A stretch of 64,000 nt of DNA, from NCBI RefSeq assembly GCF_023634805.2, contig NZ_CP106882.1, positions 62,001 to 126,000 of the forward strand. The letters run 5' to 3'. Under the pieces are notes generated by a model. That model was not told where the DNA came from, made no database searches, and saw only the letters and a program-made list of their open reading frames with translations. Origin of the DNA: Comamonas endophytica. Lineage in GTDB: Bacteria; Pseudomonadota; Gammaproteobacteria; Burkholderiales; Burkholderiaceae_C. A program made the position numbers and the translations under genes. Below, one piece after another: positions 51,094-59,986 of the stretch; positions within the stretch are counted from its first letter, which is position 1; each line of letters starts with the position of its first letter.

Positions 51094-51822
51094 ATGACGG
51101 ACTTCGTCTTTCCCGCACCGGCGCCCGCCGCCTTGTCAGTGGCCGGCAGCGCCGCCGCCTTCCCGCTGGCGCGCGTGTTCTGCATCGGCCGCAACTACCG
51201 CTGGAGCGCGCACGAGGCCGCGCCCGCGCAGATGCCAGCCTGGTTCATGAAGCCCGCCAGCGCGGTGTGCGCGGCCCGCGGCGAGCTGCCCTACCCGCCT
51301 GAAACCGGCGACTTCTGCCATGAGATCGAGCTGGTCGTGGCCATCGGCCGCGGCGGGCAGGACATCGACCCGGCGCAGGTGCCAGCGCATGTCTGGGGCT
51401 ACGCCGCGGGGCTCGACCTCACGCGGCGCGACCTGCAGCAACAGGCCAAGCAGGCAGGCGGCCCCTGGGAGCCGGCCAAGGCCTTCGATCACTCGGCGCC
51501 CTGCACGCCGCTGGTGCCGGTGGCGGCCTGCGGCCATCCAACAAAGGGCGCGATCTGGCTGACGGTCAATGGCAGCGAACGCCAACGTGCCGATCTGTCC
51601 GGACTGCTGTGGACGGTGCCGGAACTGGTGGCCATGCTGTCGCGCTCGGTGGCGCTGATGCCGGGCGATCTGATCTTTACCGGCACGCCCGCGGGCGTGG
51701 GGCCCATGCTGCCCGGCGATGCCGTCGAAGGCGGCGTCGAAGGCATCGGCCGGTTCTGCATGACGGTGGCCCAGCGTGCTGCCACACCCCATCGGGAAAC
51801 ATCACAGGAGTTTGCGTTTTGA
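51094..51822 (+). CDS. Fumarylacetoacetate hydrolase-family protein
   Basis: A 242-residue FAH-fold hydrolase. The sequence has FCIGRNYRWSAHEA, WFMKPASAV, HEIELVVAIGRGG (acidic metal ligands), GYAAGLDLTRRDLQ and LIFTGTPAGVGPM. Members split C-C bonds of beta-diketo acids or decarboxylate/hydrolyse 2-oxo-acids. The substrate is not evident. Its stop overlaps the TTG start of the next gene. Confidence 0.88.
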   Translation: MTDFVFPAPAPAALSVAGSAAAFPLARVFCIGRNYRWSAHEAAPAQMPAWFMKPASAVCAARGELPYPPETGDFCHEIELVVAIGRGGQDIDPAQVPAHVWGYAAGLDLTRRDLQQQAKQAGGPWEPAKAFDHSAPCTPLVPVAACGHPTKGAIWLTVNGSERQRADLSGLLWTVPELVAMLSRSVALMPGDLIFTGTPAGVGPMLPGDAVEGGVEGIGRFCMTVAQRAATPHRETSQEFAF

Positions 51823-52583
51823 ACACCTCTACCTCCCCACGGATCGCGCTCGTTACCGGCGCCGGCAGCGGCATTGGCCGCAGCACGGCCCTTGGCCTGC
51901 TGGAAGACGGCTGGAGCGTCGTGCTGGCGGGCCGCCGCGCCGAGCCGCTGCAGGCGCTGGCCGATGAGGCCGCCGCGCGCGCACAGACGGCGCTGGCCGT
52001 GCCCACCGATGTCAGCGACCCCGGCAGCGTGCAGGCGCTGTTCGGCACCATCGAGCAGCGCTTCGGCCGCCTCGACGTGCTGTTCAACAACGCCGGTGTG
52101 AACGCTCCGGCGGTGCCCATCGACGAGCTGCCGCTGGACAGATGGTTCGGCCTCTTGGACACCAATGTGACCGGCATGTTCCTGTGCGCGCGCGCCGCCT
52201 TCGGGCTGATGCGGCGGCAAATGCCACAGGGCGGGCGCATCATCAACAACGGCTCGGTCTCGGCGCATACGCCGCGGCCCTTCACGGCGCCGTACACCAT
52301 GAGCAAGCACGCGGTGGCCGGGCTGACCAAGGCGCTGGCGCTCGACGGGCGCGCCTTCGGCATCGTCGCCAGCCAGATCGACATCGGCAATGCGCTGACC
52401 GAATTGTCCGAGCGCATGACGCGCGGCGTGCTGCAGGCCAATGGCGCGACCGCGCCGGAGCCCATGATGGACGCGCGGCATGTGGCCGACGCGGTGCGCC
52501 ACGTCGCGGCGCTGCCGCTGGCGGCCAACGTACTGAACATGACCATCATGGCCAGCTCCATGCCCTATGTGGGGCGTGGCTGA
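51819..52583 (+). CDS. SDR-family oxidoreductase
   Basis: A 254-residue short-chain dehydrogenase with TGAGSGIGRS, a NNAGVN motif, catalytic Ser in NNGSVSAH and YTMSK. The TTG at 51819 overlaps the FAH stop (TTGA) and is preceded by ACAGGAG, so I prefer it to the longer frame upstream. It is part of the four-gene operon. The substrate is unknown. Confidence 0.87.
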   Translation: MNTSTSPRIALVTGAGSGIGRSTALGLLEDGWSVVLAGRRAEPLQALADEAAARAQTALAVPTDVSDPGSVQALFGTIEQRFGRLDVLFNNAGVNAPAVPIDELPLDRWFGLLDTNVTGMFLCARAAFGLMRRQMPQGGRIINNGSVSAHTPRPFTAPYTMSKHAVAGLTKALALDGRAFGIVASQIDIGNALTELSERMTRGVLQANGATAPEPMMDARHVADAVRHVAALPLAANVLNMTIMASSMPYVGRG

Positions 52584-52668
52584 GGGCTGGTTGAAGAGCG
52601 CGTAGCGCCGCAGCGCCACAGCCCCTGGCGCGCGAGGAAGATTGACAAGACCACAAAAGGAGACATCC

Positions 52669-53646
52669 ATGCAACGCAAAGCCCTGTTCAAGACCCTTGC
52701 CCTGTCGGCCGCCCTGGCCCTTGCGCCCAGCCTGGCCTCGGCCCAGGGCGGGTATCCGGCCCGCCCGATCAAGATCATCGTGCCGGCCCCGCCCGGCGGC
52801 GCCATCGACACCATTGCGCGCGTCGTCGGCGACAAGCTCGGCGCCTCGATGGGCCAGGCGGTGGTCGTGGAAAACAAGCCCGGCGCCTCCAACAACCTGG
52901 GCACGGATGCGCTGGCGAAGTCGGCGCCAGACGGCTACACCATCGGCATCGTCGGCGGCAGCCACAATATCAACAAGTTTCTGTTCAAGAACCTGGGCTG
53001 GGACCCGGAGAAGAGCTTCGAGCCCATCGTCTACACGCACGAGGTGCCGCTGGTGTTTGCCATCTACCCGCAGATTCCCGCCAAGACGCTGCCCGAGCTG
53101 GTCACCTGGATGAAGGCACACCCGAACGATGCCAAGGTCGCCACCTCCGGGCGCGGCAGCGCGCAGGAGATGGCGGCCGAGATGTTCCGCATGGCCAGCG
53201 GCGCGCCGATGCTGCTGGTGCCCTACAAGGGCTCCTCGGCCGCGCACCCGGATCTGCTGGCGGGACGCACCGCGCTCTACATCGACACCATCAGCGCGAT
53301 CCAGGCGCAGGTCAAGGGCGGCAATGTGCGCGCCGTGGCGGTGTCCACGCGCAAGCGCAGCCAGTCGCTGCCCGACGTTCCCACCGCCGCCGAACAGGGT
53401 TTCAAGGACTATGACGCCAACTCCAATGGCGGCTTCCTGGCACCGGCCGGCACGCCCAAGGCCATCATCGCCAAGCTCAATGCCGAGATCAACGCGGCGC
53501 TGAAGATGCCCGATGTGCGCACCAAGCTCGAAGCCGCCGGCATCGAGATCCAGGGCGGCACGCCGCAGGACTACGCGGCGCTGATCAAGTCCGACCTGGC
53601 CAAGTGGGGCAAGGTCGTCAAGGAGGCGGGGATCCAGCCGGATTGA
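52669..53646 (+). CDS. Bug-family tripartite tricarboxylate transporter binding protein
   Basis: A 325-residue periplasmic protein with a signal peptide (LALSAALALAPSLASAQ) and the Bug fold: YPARPIKIIVPAPPGGAIDTIARV, VVENKPGASNNLGTDALAK, DGYTIGIVGGSH. It captures carboxylates or related solutes. No TctA/TctB permease lies beside it, as is usual in Burkholderiales. AAAGGAG stands before the ATG. It ends the catabolic operon and probably binds the operon's substrate. Confidence 0.9.
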   Translation: MQRKALFKTLALSAALALAPSLASAQGGYPARPIKIIVPAPPGGAIDTIARVVGDKLGASMGQAVVVENKPGASNNLGTDALAKSAPDGYTIGIVGGSHNINKFLFKNLGWDPEKSFEPIVYTHEVPLVFAIYPQIPAKTLPELVTWMKAHPNDAKVATSGRGSAQEMAAEMFRMASGAPMLLVPYKGSSAAHPDLLAGRTALYIDTISAIQAQVKGGNVRAVAVSTRKRSQSLPDVPTAAEQGFKDYDANSNGGFLAPAGTPKAIIAKLNAEINAALKMPDVRTKLEAAGIEIQGGTPQDYAALIKSDLAKWGKVVKEAGIQPD

Positions 53647-53691
53647 GGCCGGCCGCAAGGCAGGCCCTGGCGGCGCACCGCGTGCGCCCGC

Positions 53692-54459
53692 TCACAGGTG
53701 GATGCCACCCGAGACTTCGATGCGCTGGCCATTGACCCAGCCATTGCCCGGCGACAGCAGCGCCGCGATGGCGCCGCCGACGTCGTCGGGCAGGCCCACG
53801 CGGCCCAGCGCCGTCTGGCTGCCGATATGCGCGTTGACCTGCGCGTTGTCGCGCACCGTGCCGCCGCCGAAGTCGGTTTCGATGGCGCCGGGCGCCAGGG
53901 TGTTGACGCGGATGCCGCGCGCGCCCAGTTCGCTGGCCAGATAGCGCGTCAGCACTTCCATGCCACCCTTCATCATCGCGTAGGCGGCGTAGCCGGGAAG
54001 GCTGAAACGCGCCAGCCCCGAGGAGATGTTGACGATGCGCCCGCCGTCCTGGATCAGCGGCAGCAGCTTTTGCGTCAGGAAGAAGGTGCCCTTGAGATGG
54101 ATATTGACCAGCTGGTCGAACTGCTCCTCGGTGGTTTCGGCAAAACTTGCCGTGAAGCCGGCGCCGGCGTTGTTCACCAGATGGTCGAAGCGATCGCGCT
54201 GCCAGGTGTCGGCCAGCACGGCCCGCACCTGGCCTGCGAAAGCCGCAAAGCTGCGGCTGTCGGCCACATCCAGGCGCAGCGCCACGGCGCGGCTGCCCTG
54301 CGCCTCGATCTGCGCCACCACCTCCCGTGCCGCGGCGGCGTTGTCCTTGTAGGTGATGATCGAATGCACGCCCTGCGCCGCCAGATGCAGCGCGGCGCTG
54401 CGCCCCAGGCCGCGGCTGGCGCCGGTGATCAGGGCAATGCGGGGAGAAGAGTTATTCAT
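53692..54459 (-). CDS. SDR-family oxidoreductase
   Basis: A 255-residue short-chain dehydrogenase with TGASRGLGRS, NNAGAG, Ser in VNISSGLARF, Tyr/Lys in YAMMK and a C-terminal NGQRIEVSGGIHL. It is divergent from a LysR gene 108 bases away, which probably controls it. This gene-regulator pair occurs often in proteobacteria with no known substrate. Confidence 0.88.
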   Translation of the reverse strand: MNNSSPRIALITGASRGLGRSAALHLAAQGVHSIITYKDNAAAAREVVAQIEAQGSRAVALRLDVADSRSFAAFAGQVRAVLADTWQRDRFDHLVNNAGAGFTASFAETTEEQFDQLVNIHLKGTFFLTQKLLPLIQDGGRIVNISSGLARFSLPGYAAYAMMKGGMEVLTRYLASELGARGIRVNTLAPGAIETDFGGGTVRDNAQVNAHIGSQTALGRVGLPDDVGGAIAALLSPGNGWVNGQRIEVSGGIHL

Positions 54460-54567
54460 CGAAAGTCTCGCTGGCAAGTGAAGATGGGTTGACTTTAGTT
54501 GTTCTGCGCAGCCGGATAAACCGCGGTTTGGCGATCGCACTGTTCACTCCATCCATACAATCGCGGC

Positions 54568-55470
54568 ATGGATCTCCACGAATTGCGCATCTTCTCGCGT
54601 GTTGCCGCGCTGGCCAGCTTCACCCAGGCGGCGCAGCAGCTGGGCCTCACCAAGAGCCGCGTGTCCTCGGCCGTGCAGCGCCTGGAAGTCCAGCTGGGCA
54701 CGCGGCTTTTGCAGCGCACCACGCGCCAGGTGCGCCTGACCAGCGACGGCGTGCAGTTCCTGGCGCGCTGCGAGGAGCTGCTTGCCGACGCCGAGCAGCT
54801 GCAGGGCATGTTCCAGCCCGCGGCCAGCGGCCTGCGCGGGCGCCTGCGCATCGACCTGCCGAATGTGTTTGCCCGCGACGTCATCATCCCGCGGCTGCCC
54901 GCTTTCCTGGCGGCCCATCCCTTGCTGGAGGTGGGCATCAGCACCAGCGACCACCGCGTGGATCCAGTGCTCGAAGGCTTCGACTGCGTGCTGCGCGTCG
55001 GCCCGCTGGGCGCCACCGAGCTGGTGGCGCGCCCGCTGGGAAGGTTGCAGATGTGCAATCTCGCCAGCCCCGCCTACCTGGCCGCGCATGGCACGCCGCA
55101 CAGCCTGCAGGATCTGGCGCACCACCGGCTGGTCCACTTCGCCGGCAAGCTGAGCCTGCGCGGCGCGGGCTGGGAATACGAAGAAGGCGGGAAAACGCAA
55201 TTGCATCCCATGCCCAGCGCGCTGATTGTGAATGGCACCGATGCCTATCAGGCCGCCTGCCTGGCCGGCCTGGGCCTGATCCAGGCGCCGCGCCGCGGCG
55301 CGCAGCATCTGCTGGACCAGGGCCGGCTGGTGGAGGTGCTGCCCGCATTCACGCCCGCGCCGATGGCGGTGTCGCTGCTGTATCCGCACCGGCGGCAGTT
55401 GCCGGCGCGCGTGGCGGCCTGCCTGGACTGGCTCGCCGGGGTGGTCACGCCGCACCTGGCGGCGCGCTGA
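54568..55470 (+). CDS. LysR-family transcriptional regulator
   Basis: A 300-residue LysR protein with a winged helix (SFTQAAQQLGLTKSRVSSAVQRLEVQLG), the LLQRTTRQVRLTSDG segment and an effector domain (GRLRIDLPNVFARDVIIPRLP, DCVLRVGPLGATELVAR). It is divergent from the SDR gene. The effector is unknown. Confidence 0.9.
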   Translation: MDLHELRIFSRVAALASFTQAAQQLGLTKSRVSSAVQRLEVQLGTRLLQRTTRQVRLTSDGVQFLARCEELLADAEQLQGMFQPAASGLRGRLRIDLPNVFARDVIIPRLPAFLAAHPLLEVGISTSDHRVDPVLEGFDCVLRVGPLGATELVARPLGRLQMCNLASPAYLAAHGTPHSLQDLAHHRLVHFAGKLSLRGAGWEYEEGGKTQLHPMPSALIVNGTDAYQAACLAGLGLIQAPRRGAQHLLDQGRLVEVLPAFTPAPMAVSLLYPHRRQLPARVAACLDWLAGVVTPHLAAR

Positions 55471-55533
55471 GCGCGGCGCTGTGCATGAGTTCCAGCAAAA
55501 TAGGCGGGCTTTCTCCGCCGCCTTGACGCCACC

Positions 55534-56358
55534 ATGGAAACTGCCGCTTCCCCTGCCAGCCATCCCTGCACCGCCCTGCCCCTGCACAGCCCCCTGCCCC
55601 ACCAGGGCGCGGCCAGCGTGCAGCAGCTCGAGCAGCGCGGCCTCAACGCCTGGCCCGCGCCGCGCAGCGCGGTGGTGGGTGACTGGCTGCTGCGCAGCGC
55701 CGCGGGGCACACCAAGCGCGCCAATTCCGCCAATGCGCTGCAGCCCGGCGCTGCGTTGACGGCGCAGCTGCTGCGGCAGATCGAGGACTTCTATGCACAA
55801 CAGCAGCTGCCGTGCATTTTCCGGCTCAGCCCGCTGGCGGGTGGCGGTGTAGATGAACTGCTGCACGCAGAAGGCTATCGCATCGTCGATCCATCGATCG
55901 TGATGCAGCGCGCGGCGCAGGCCGACGACGCGCAATGGCAACCCGCAGCCGGCCTGACACTGGAGCTGGATGCGCAGCTTGGGCAGCGCTGGCTCGAGGG
56001 GCATTGCGCGGCCAGCGCGCACCCGCCGCACCTGCAGCATGCCCACCGGATGATCCTGCAATCCATAGGGATGCGCTGCGCCTATGCATCACTGCTTCAG
56101 GCGGGCGAGGTCCGCGCCTGGGGCCTGGCGGTGTTCGAGCGGGATGCGGCAGGCCTCTATGAGGTGCTGGTCCACCCCGCACACCGCGGCCAGGGCCTGG
56201 GGCGGCAGATGCTGCAGGCGCTGCTGCGCTGGGCGGCACGGCAAGGCGCGACGCATACCGACTTGCAGGTGCGTGACGGCAATCGGGCGGCGCAGCGGCT
56301 TTATGCAAGCCTGGGCTTCGCGCCGGCCTATGGCTATCACTACCGCGTGAAATCCTGA
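55534..56358 (+). CDS. GNAT-family N-acetyltransferase
   Basis: A 274-residue protein with a C-terminal GNAT domain: AVFERDAAGLYEVLVHPAHR, the acetyl-CoA loop RGQGLGRQMLQALLRWA and LYASLGFAPAYGYHYR. The N-terminal half (LEQRGLNAWPAPRSAVVGDWLLR) resembles a degenerate GNAT copy, as in two-domain family members. The substrate is unknown. Confidence 0.87.
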   Translation: METAASPASHPCTALPLHSPLPHQGAASVQQLEQRGLNAWPAPRSAVVGDWLLRSAAGHTKRANSANALQPGAALTAQLLRQIEDFYAQQQLPCIFRLSPLAGGGVDELLHAEGYRIVDPSIVMQRAAQADDAQWQPAAGLTLELDAQLGQRWLEGHCAASAHPPHLQHAHRMILQSIGMRCAYASLLQAGEVRAWGLAVFERDAAGLYEVLVHPAHRGQGLGRQMLQALLRWAARQGATHTDLQVRDGNRAAQRLYASLGFAPAYGYHYRVKS

Positions 56359-56359
56359 A

Positions 56360-56837
56360 TCACCTGCGGCGCGCGGCCTCGATGGCGGCGATGTCGATCC
56401 TGCGCATGGTCATCATGGCCTCGAACGCGCGCTGCGCCACGGCAGGATCGGGGTCGGCAATGGCCTCTGTCAGCGCGCGTGGCGTGATCTGCCAGGAAAT
56501 CCCCCAGCGGTCCTTGCACCAGCCGCATTGGCTTTCCTGGCCGCCGTTTTGCACGATGGCATTCCAGAGGCGGTCGGTTTCTTCCTGGTCCTGCGTGGAA
56601 ATTTGAAACGAGAACGCTTCGCTGTGCTGGAACTCGGGGCCGCCGTTGAGGCCGATGCAGGGGATGCCGGCGACGGTGAATTCCACCGTGAGCACATCGC
56701 CTTGCTTGCCGGCGGGGTAGTCGGCGGGCGCGATTGACTTTGGTGACTGCGCTGTCGGGGAAGGTCTTTGCGTAGAAGTTGGCGGCTTCTTCGGCGGTGT
56801 TGTTGAACCAGAGGCAGATGGTGTTTTTGAAGTGCAT
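56360..56837 (-). pseudogene. PhnB/VOC-family protein, frameshifted
   Basis: The ATG at 56837 opens MHFKNTICLWFNNTAEEAAN and FYAKTFPDSAVTKVNRA, then the frame fails at a run of G/C near 56733. One frame over, PADYPAGKQGDVLTVEFTVAG continues through FQISTQDQEETDRLWNAIV, WCKDRWGISWQI and the C-terminus. One missing C would restore the usual RAPADYP join. Intact, it would be a 158-residue 3-demethylubiquinone methyltransferase-like (PhnB-type VOC) protein. Sequencing error or recent mutation. Confidence 0.85.
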
Positions 56838-56878
56838 GGCGGGACTCCTGAAAGGTGGCTTGAAGGCGGGCCCTCCAC

Positions 56879-56935
56879 CCTTCGACAAGCTCAGGGCGAA
56901 CGGTTTTCATACGTTCGTCCTGAGCCTGTCGAAGG
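56879..56935. repeat. REP-like inverted repeat 1
   Basis: CCTTCGACAAGCTCAGGGCGAACG (56879-56902) pairs with CGTTCGTCC and TGAGCCTGTCGAAGG (56912-56935). It is the same element type as at 63183-63239, and such CCTTCGACA-GCTCAG elements are widespread between genes in Comamonadaceae and relatives. Confidence 0.85.
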
Positions 56936-57132
56936 ACGGACGGCCTCTTTGCAGAAAAAAGCACTCCAAACTCTCGCATCCAGCCGCATTTTCCTGTTTC
57001 GCTCGTAGCTTCACCACCGCCGCTCGCACATCAGGGAGATTGCTCCCTACATAATCCCCCCGCAAGATTCGGAGTGCCCCACCCCCCATTCAGCGTTATC
57101 GTCCCCCCCATTGCCGCCCCCAAGGACTCCCC

Positions 57133-58224
57133 ATGCCCTCCCCCCTCCCCAGCACCTCCCCCTACGCCACCGACGCCCAGCGCTGGCAGGCGGTGCTGGC
57201 GCGCGATGCGCGGGCCGATGGGCAGTTCGTCTATGCCGTGCGCACGACGGGCATCTACTGCCAGCCCAGCTGCCCCAAGCGGCTGCCGCGGCGCGAGAAT
57301 GTCTGTTTCTTTGATTCGCCAGAGGCTGCCGAGGCCGCAGGCTTCCGGGCAAGCCGGAGCCCGCAAAAGCACTCCGCCGCGCGCGCCGATATCGTGGCCG
57401 CGGCCTGCCGCAGCATCGATATGGCGGAAACGGCGCCAGCACTCGAAGCACTCGCCGCCCAGGCTGGGCTTAGCGCGTTCCATTTCCACCGCCTGTTCAA
57501 GGCCGAAACCGGCCTTACGCCCAAGGCCTATGCCACAGCGGCGCGCGCACGCCGGCTGCGTGCGCAGCTGGCCAAGCCCGAGGCATCGGTCACCGATGCC
57601 ATCTACGGCGCGGGCTTCCAGTCCAGCAGCCGTTTCTATGAAACCGCGGACCAGCGCCTGGGTATGCCCGCGCGCGACTACCGCGACGGAGGCGCGGGAG
57701 CCGAGATCCGCTTTGCCATCGGCCAATGCTCGCTGGGCGCAATCCTGGTGGCGCAGAGCCGGCGCGGCATCTGCGCCATCTTGCTGGGTGACGATGCCGA
57801 ACTGCTGGTGCGCGATCTGCAGGACCGCTTTCCCAAGGCCGAGCTGATAGGCGCGGACAGGGGCTTCGAGCAACTGGTGGCGCAGGTGGTCGGCTTGATC
57901 GAGGCACCGGCGCTGGGGCTGCAGCTGCCGCTGGATGTGCGCGGCACGGCGTTTCAGGAGCGCGTGTGGCAGGCACTGCGCGAAGTGCCGCCGGGCAGCA
58001 CCGTCAGCTATGCGGAGCTGGCCGCGCGCATCGGCTCGCCCAAGGCGGTGCGCGCCGTGGGCAGCGCCTGCGGCGCCAACCCGCTGGCGGTGGCCATTCC
58101 CTGCCACCGGGTGCTGCGCAGCGATGGCGATCTCTCGGGCTACCGCTGGGGCATCGAGCGCAAGCGCGCCCTGTTGCTGCGCGAGGCTCACGGCCAACGC
58201 GAGCTGCCCGATCAGAACAGCTGA
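57133..58224 (+). CDS. ada: Ada-type methyltransferase/regulator lacking two zinc cysteines
   Basis: A 363-residue protein in the Ada order: N-terminal Ada domain (Cys43 and Cys47 in IYCQPSCPKR), AraC-type HTH (about 90-185, LEALAAQAGLSAFHFHRLFK) and O6-methylguanine-DNA methyltransferase domain with the active-site Cys in AIPCHRVLR. The second zinc pair, normally C-x-x-C after GFR, is replaced by ASRSP (Ser74 and Ser76) with one residue missing. The methylphosphotriester switch may therefore not work, although O6-methylguanine repair should. The ATG at 57133 is the best start. Confidence 0.9.
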   Translation: MPSPLPSTSPYATDAQRWQAVLARDARADGQFVYAVRTTGIYCQPSCPKRLPRRENVCFFDSPEAAEAAGFRASRSPQKHSAARADIVAAACRSIDMAETAPALEALAAQAGLSAFHFHRLFKAETGLTPKAYATAARARRLRAQLAKPEASVTDAIYGAGFQSSSRFYETADQRLGMPARDYRDGGAGAEIRFAIGQCSLGAILVAQSRRGICAILLGDDAELLVRDLQDRFPKAELIGADRGFEQLVAQVVGLIEAPALGLQLPLDVRGTAFQERVWQALREVPPGSTVSYAELAARIGSPKAVRAVGSACGANPLAVAIPCHRVLRSDGDLSGYRWGIERKRALLLREAHGQRELPDQNS

Positions 58225-59540
58225 ACCGGCATCTCCGCCTGCACGCGAATCTGGTCGATATTGGATTCGCCCTGCGTGCGGTTCACGCGGTGCACGCCAT
58301 GGCGCAACTGCAGGACCAGGCCCTTGGCCGCGCCCTGGGCCACGGCATAGCGCAGCAGCAGATCGCGCTCCCAGTGCCGGCCGCCGGTGCCGGCGTAGCC
58401 CAGATAGCTGGCGTAGACACTGTTCATGCGGCTGTGGTCGATGCCCGAGCCGCGCGTGTACGCCACGCCCGCGCTCAGGCCGGGCGCGAGCATGGCCCCC
58501 AGATCGACGTCGTAGCGCAGCTGCCATGAGGCTTCGCGCGGGCCGTTGAAATCCGACAGCTGCATCGCGTTGTCCAGCCAGATCGAGCCGCGGTTCACAT
58601 AGTCGAAGGGCGTGCTGCCATCCACCTTCTGGTAGCCCACACCGACCTTATGGACGCCGATGCCATAGCTGGTCATCAGGCTGAAGGTGGTGTTGTCGAC
58701 TTCTCCCGCGCGCGCCGCTCCGGTGCTGCGGTTGCGGTAGAGGTTGAAGCTGAAGGCCAGCGACTGCCCTGGCGCGAGATCGCGCTTGTGCAAGCTGCCC
58801 AGATACCAGGTGTTCCAGTGATCCTCGTACCGGCCCAGATAGCTGCTCACGCTCCAGTTCTTCACCGGAGTGGTCCATGTTCCACCGGCGAAGCTGAAGG
58901 ACTCGGCGTTGGCGCCGGAATAGTTCGCCAGCAGGTCGCCGCCATTCTTGCGGCTGTTGCGGTCGGCCCAGGCGCTGAAGCGGCCGGCCTGCAGCGCCAG
59001 CGCCGGGATATCGGTGCTGGTGAGCAGCCAGCCGCGGTTGGTCTCGGGCAGCAGCCGGGTGTCGGAGGAATTGAAGATGGGATTGCGCGTGCGCATCTCG
59101 CCGATCTTCAGCTCGGTGGATGAGACACGCAGCTTGAGCGCCGCGCCCGCGCGGCCGAAGCTGCGCGCGATCTCCTGCCCGTCGCGCGCCACATAGCGCG
59201 GAGTGGCGCGGGCGCCGCCAGCATCAGTGCCCAGATTGAGACCGGCATAGGCATGGGCATCGACACCCATGCCGATCGGTCCGCGCGTGTAGCCCGACTG
59301 GTAGTTGAGCATCAGGCCATAGCCCGATTCCTGCGCCTGCGTTCTTCCGCGCTGGCCATCGGTCGCGCGAAAGCTGCTGCCATGGCGGTAGTCGAGCTGC
59401 TCGAAGACCAGGCGGTTGTGCAGCTGCAGCGTGGAGCCGGCGGCCAATCCGGTGGCGGAATCCTGTGCGCCAGCCAGCGCCGTGCCGCAGATGCCCAGCA
59501 GCGCCATGCTCGCGCCCAAGGAGAAGTGGTGCCTTGCCAT
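58212..59540 (-). CDS. OprD-family outer-membrane porin
   Basis: A 442-residue protein with a signal peptide (ASMALLGICGTALAGA) and an OprD barrel: RLVFEQLDYRHGSSFRATD, RSFGRAGAALKLRVSSTELKIGEMRTRNPIF in fragments, LPETNRGWLL, and a C-terminal strand ending in Phe (QAEMPVQLF). It should let small nutrients cross the outer membrane. It is the last gene behind the cobalamin riboswitch operon and lies five bases from the pseudoazurin gene. Whether it belongs to that transcript is inferred from spacing. Confidence 0.88.
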   Translation of the reverse strand: MARHHFSLGASMALLGICGTALAGAQDSATGLAAGSTLQLHNRLVFEQLDYRHGSSFRATDGQRGRTQAQESGYGLMLNYQSGYTRGPIGMGVDAHAYAGLNLGTDAGGARATPRYVARDGQEIARSFGRAGAALKLRVSSTELKIGEMRTRNPIFNSSDTRLLPETNRGWLLTSTDIPALALQAGRFSAWADRNSRKNGGDLLANYSGANAESFSFAGGTWTTPVKNWSVSSYLGRYEDHWNTWYLGSLHKRDLAPGQSLAFSFNLYRNRSTGAARAGEVDNTTFSLMTSYGIGVHKVGVGYQKVDGSTPFDYVNRGSIWLDNAMQLSDFNGPREASWQLRYDVDLGAMLAPGLSAGVAYTRGSGIDHSRMNSVYASYLGYAGTGGRHWERDLLLRYAVAQGAAKGLVLQLRHGVHRVNRTQGESNIDQIRVQAEMPVQLF

Positions 59541-59545
59541 GGCGA

Positions 59546-59986
59546 TCAACGCGCCGCGCGCGCCGCGATGTGCTGGAAGCGCTTTTGCGCGCGCTCGGGC
59601 GCCTCGGCGGGAATTTGCAGCGCGGACAGGGGCGCATCGCCCACCTGCACCAGCATCACCATGCCCATCGCGTAATGCGGCAGGCACTTGATGCCATAGA
59701 GCCCGGCTTCGGTGAATGTCACCTCGATCTCCTCGTTGATCCTGCCCTTGAACGGGCGGGCGCCCGCGGGCAGCATGCCGTCGATGGACACCGCATCGTG
59801 GCCATTGCTGCTGGCGAGGAATTTCAGCTTGTCGCCTGGCTGCAGCCGGATGAACTCCGGCTCGTAGACCATTGCGCCCTGGCTGCCGCGATTGAGCATT
59901 TTCACTTCGAAGGTTTCGGACCAAGCTGCAGTCGCAGCGCAGAGCCCGAGCAGCAGGGCGCCCAGACGGGCCAGTTTATGGTTCAT
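59546..59986 (-). CDS. Pseudoazurin (type I copper protein)
   Basis: A 146-residue periplasmic electron carrier with a signal peptide (LLLGLCAATAAWS). It has the pseudoazurin core VKMLNRGSQGAMVYEPEFI and all copper ligands: His63 in SNGHDAV, Cys101 and His104 in IKCLPHYAMGM, and Met109. Pseudoazurins usually feed nitrite reductase or peroxidases, none of which are here. The start overlaps the end of the ABC ATPase gene by 11 bases, an odd partner for vitamin transport. Confidence 0.92.
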   Translation of the reverse strand: MNHKLARLGALLLGLCAATAAWSETFEVKMLNRGSQGAMVYEPEFIRLQPGDKLKFLASSNGHDAVSIDGMLPAGARPFKGRINEEIEVTFTEAGLYGIKCLPHYAMGMVMLVQVGDAPLSALQIPAEAPERAQKRFQHIAARAAR

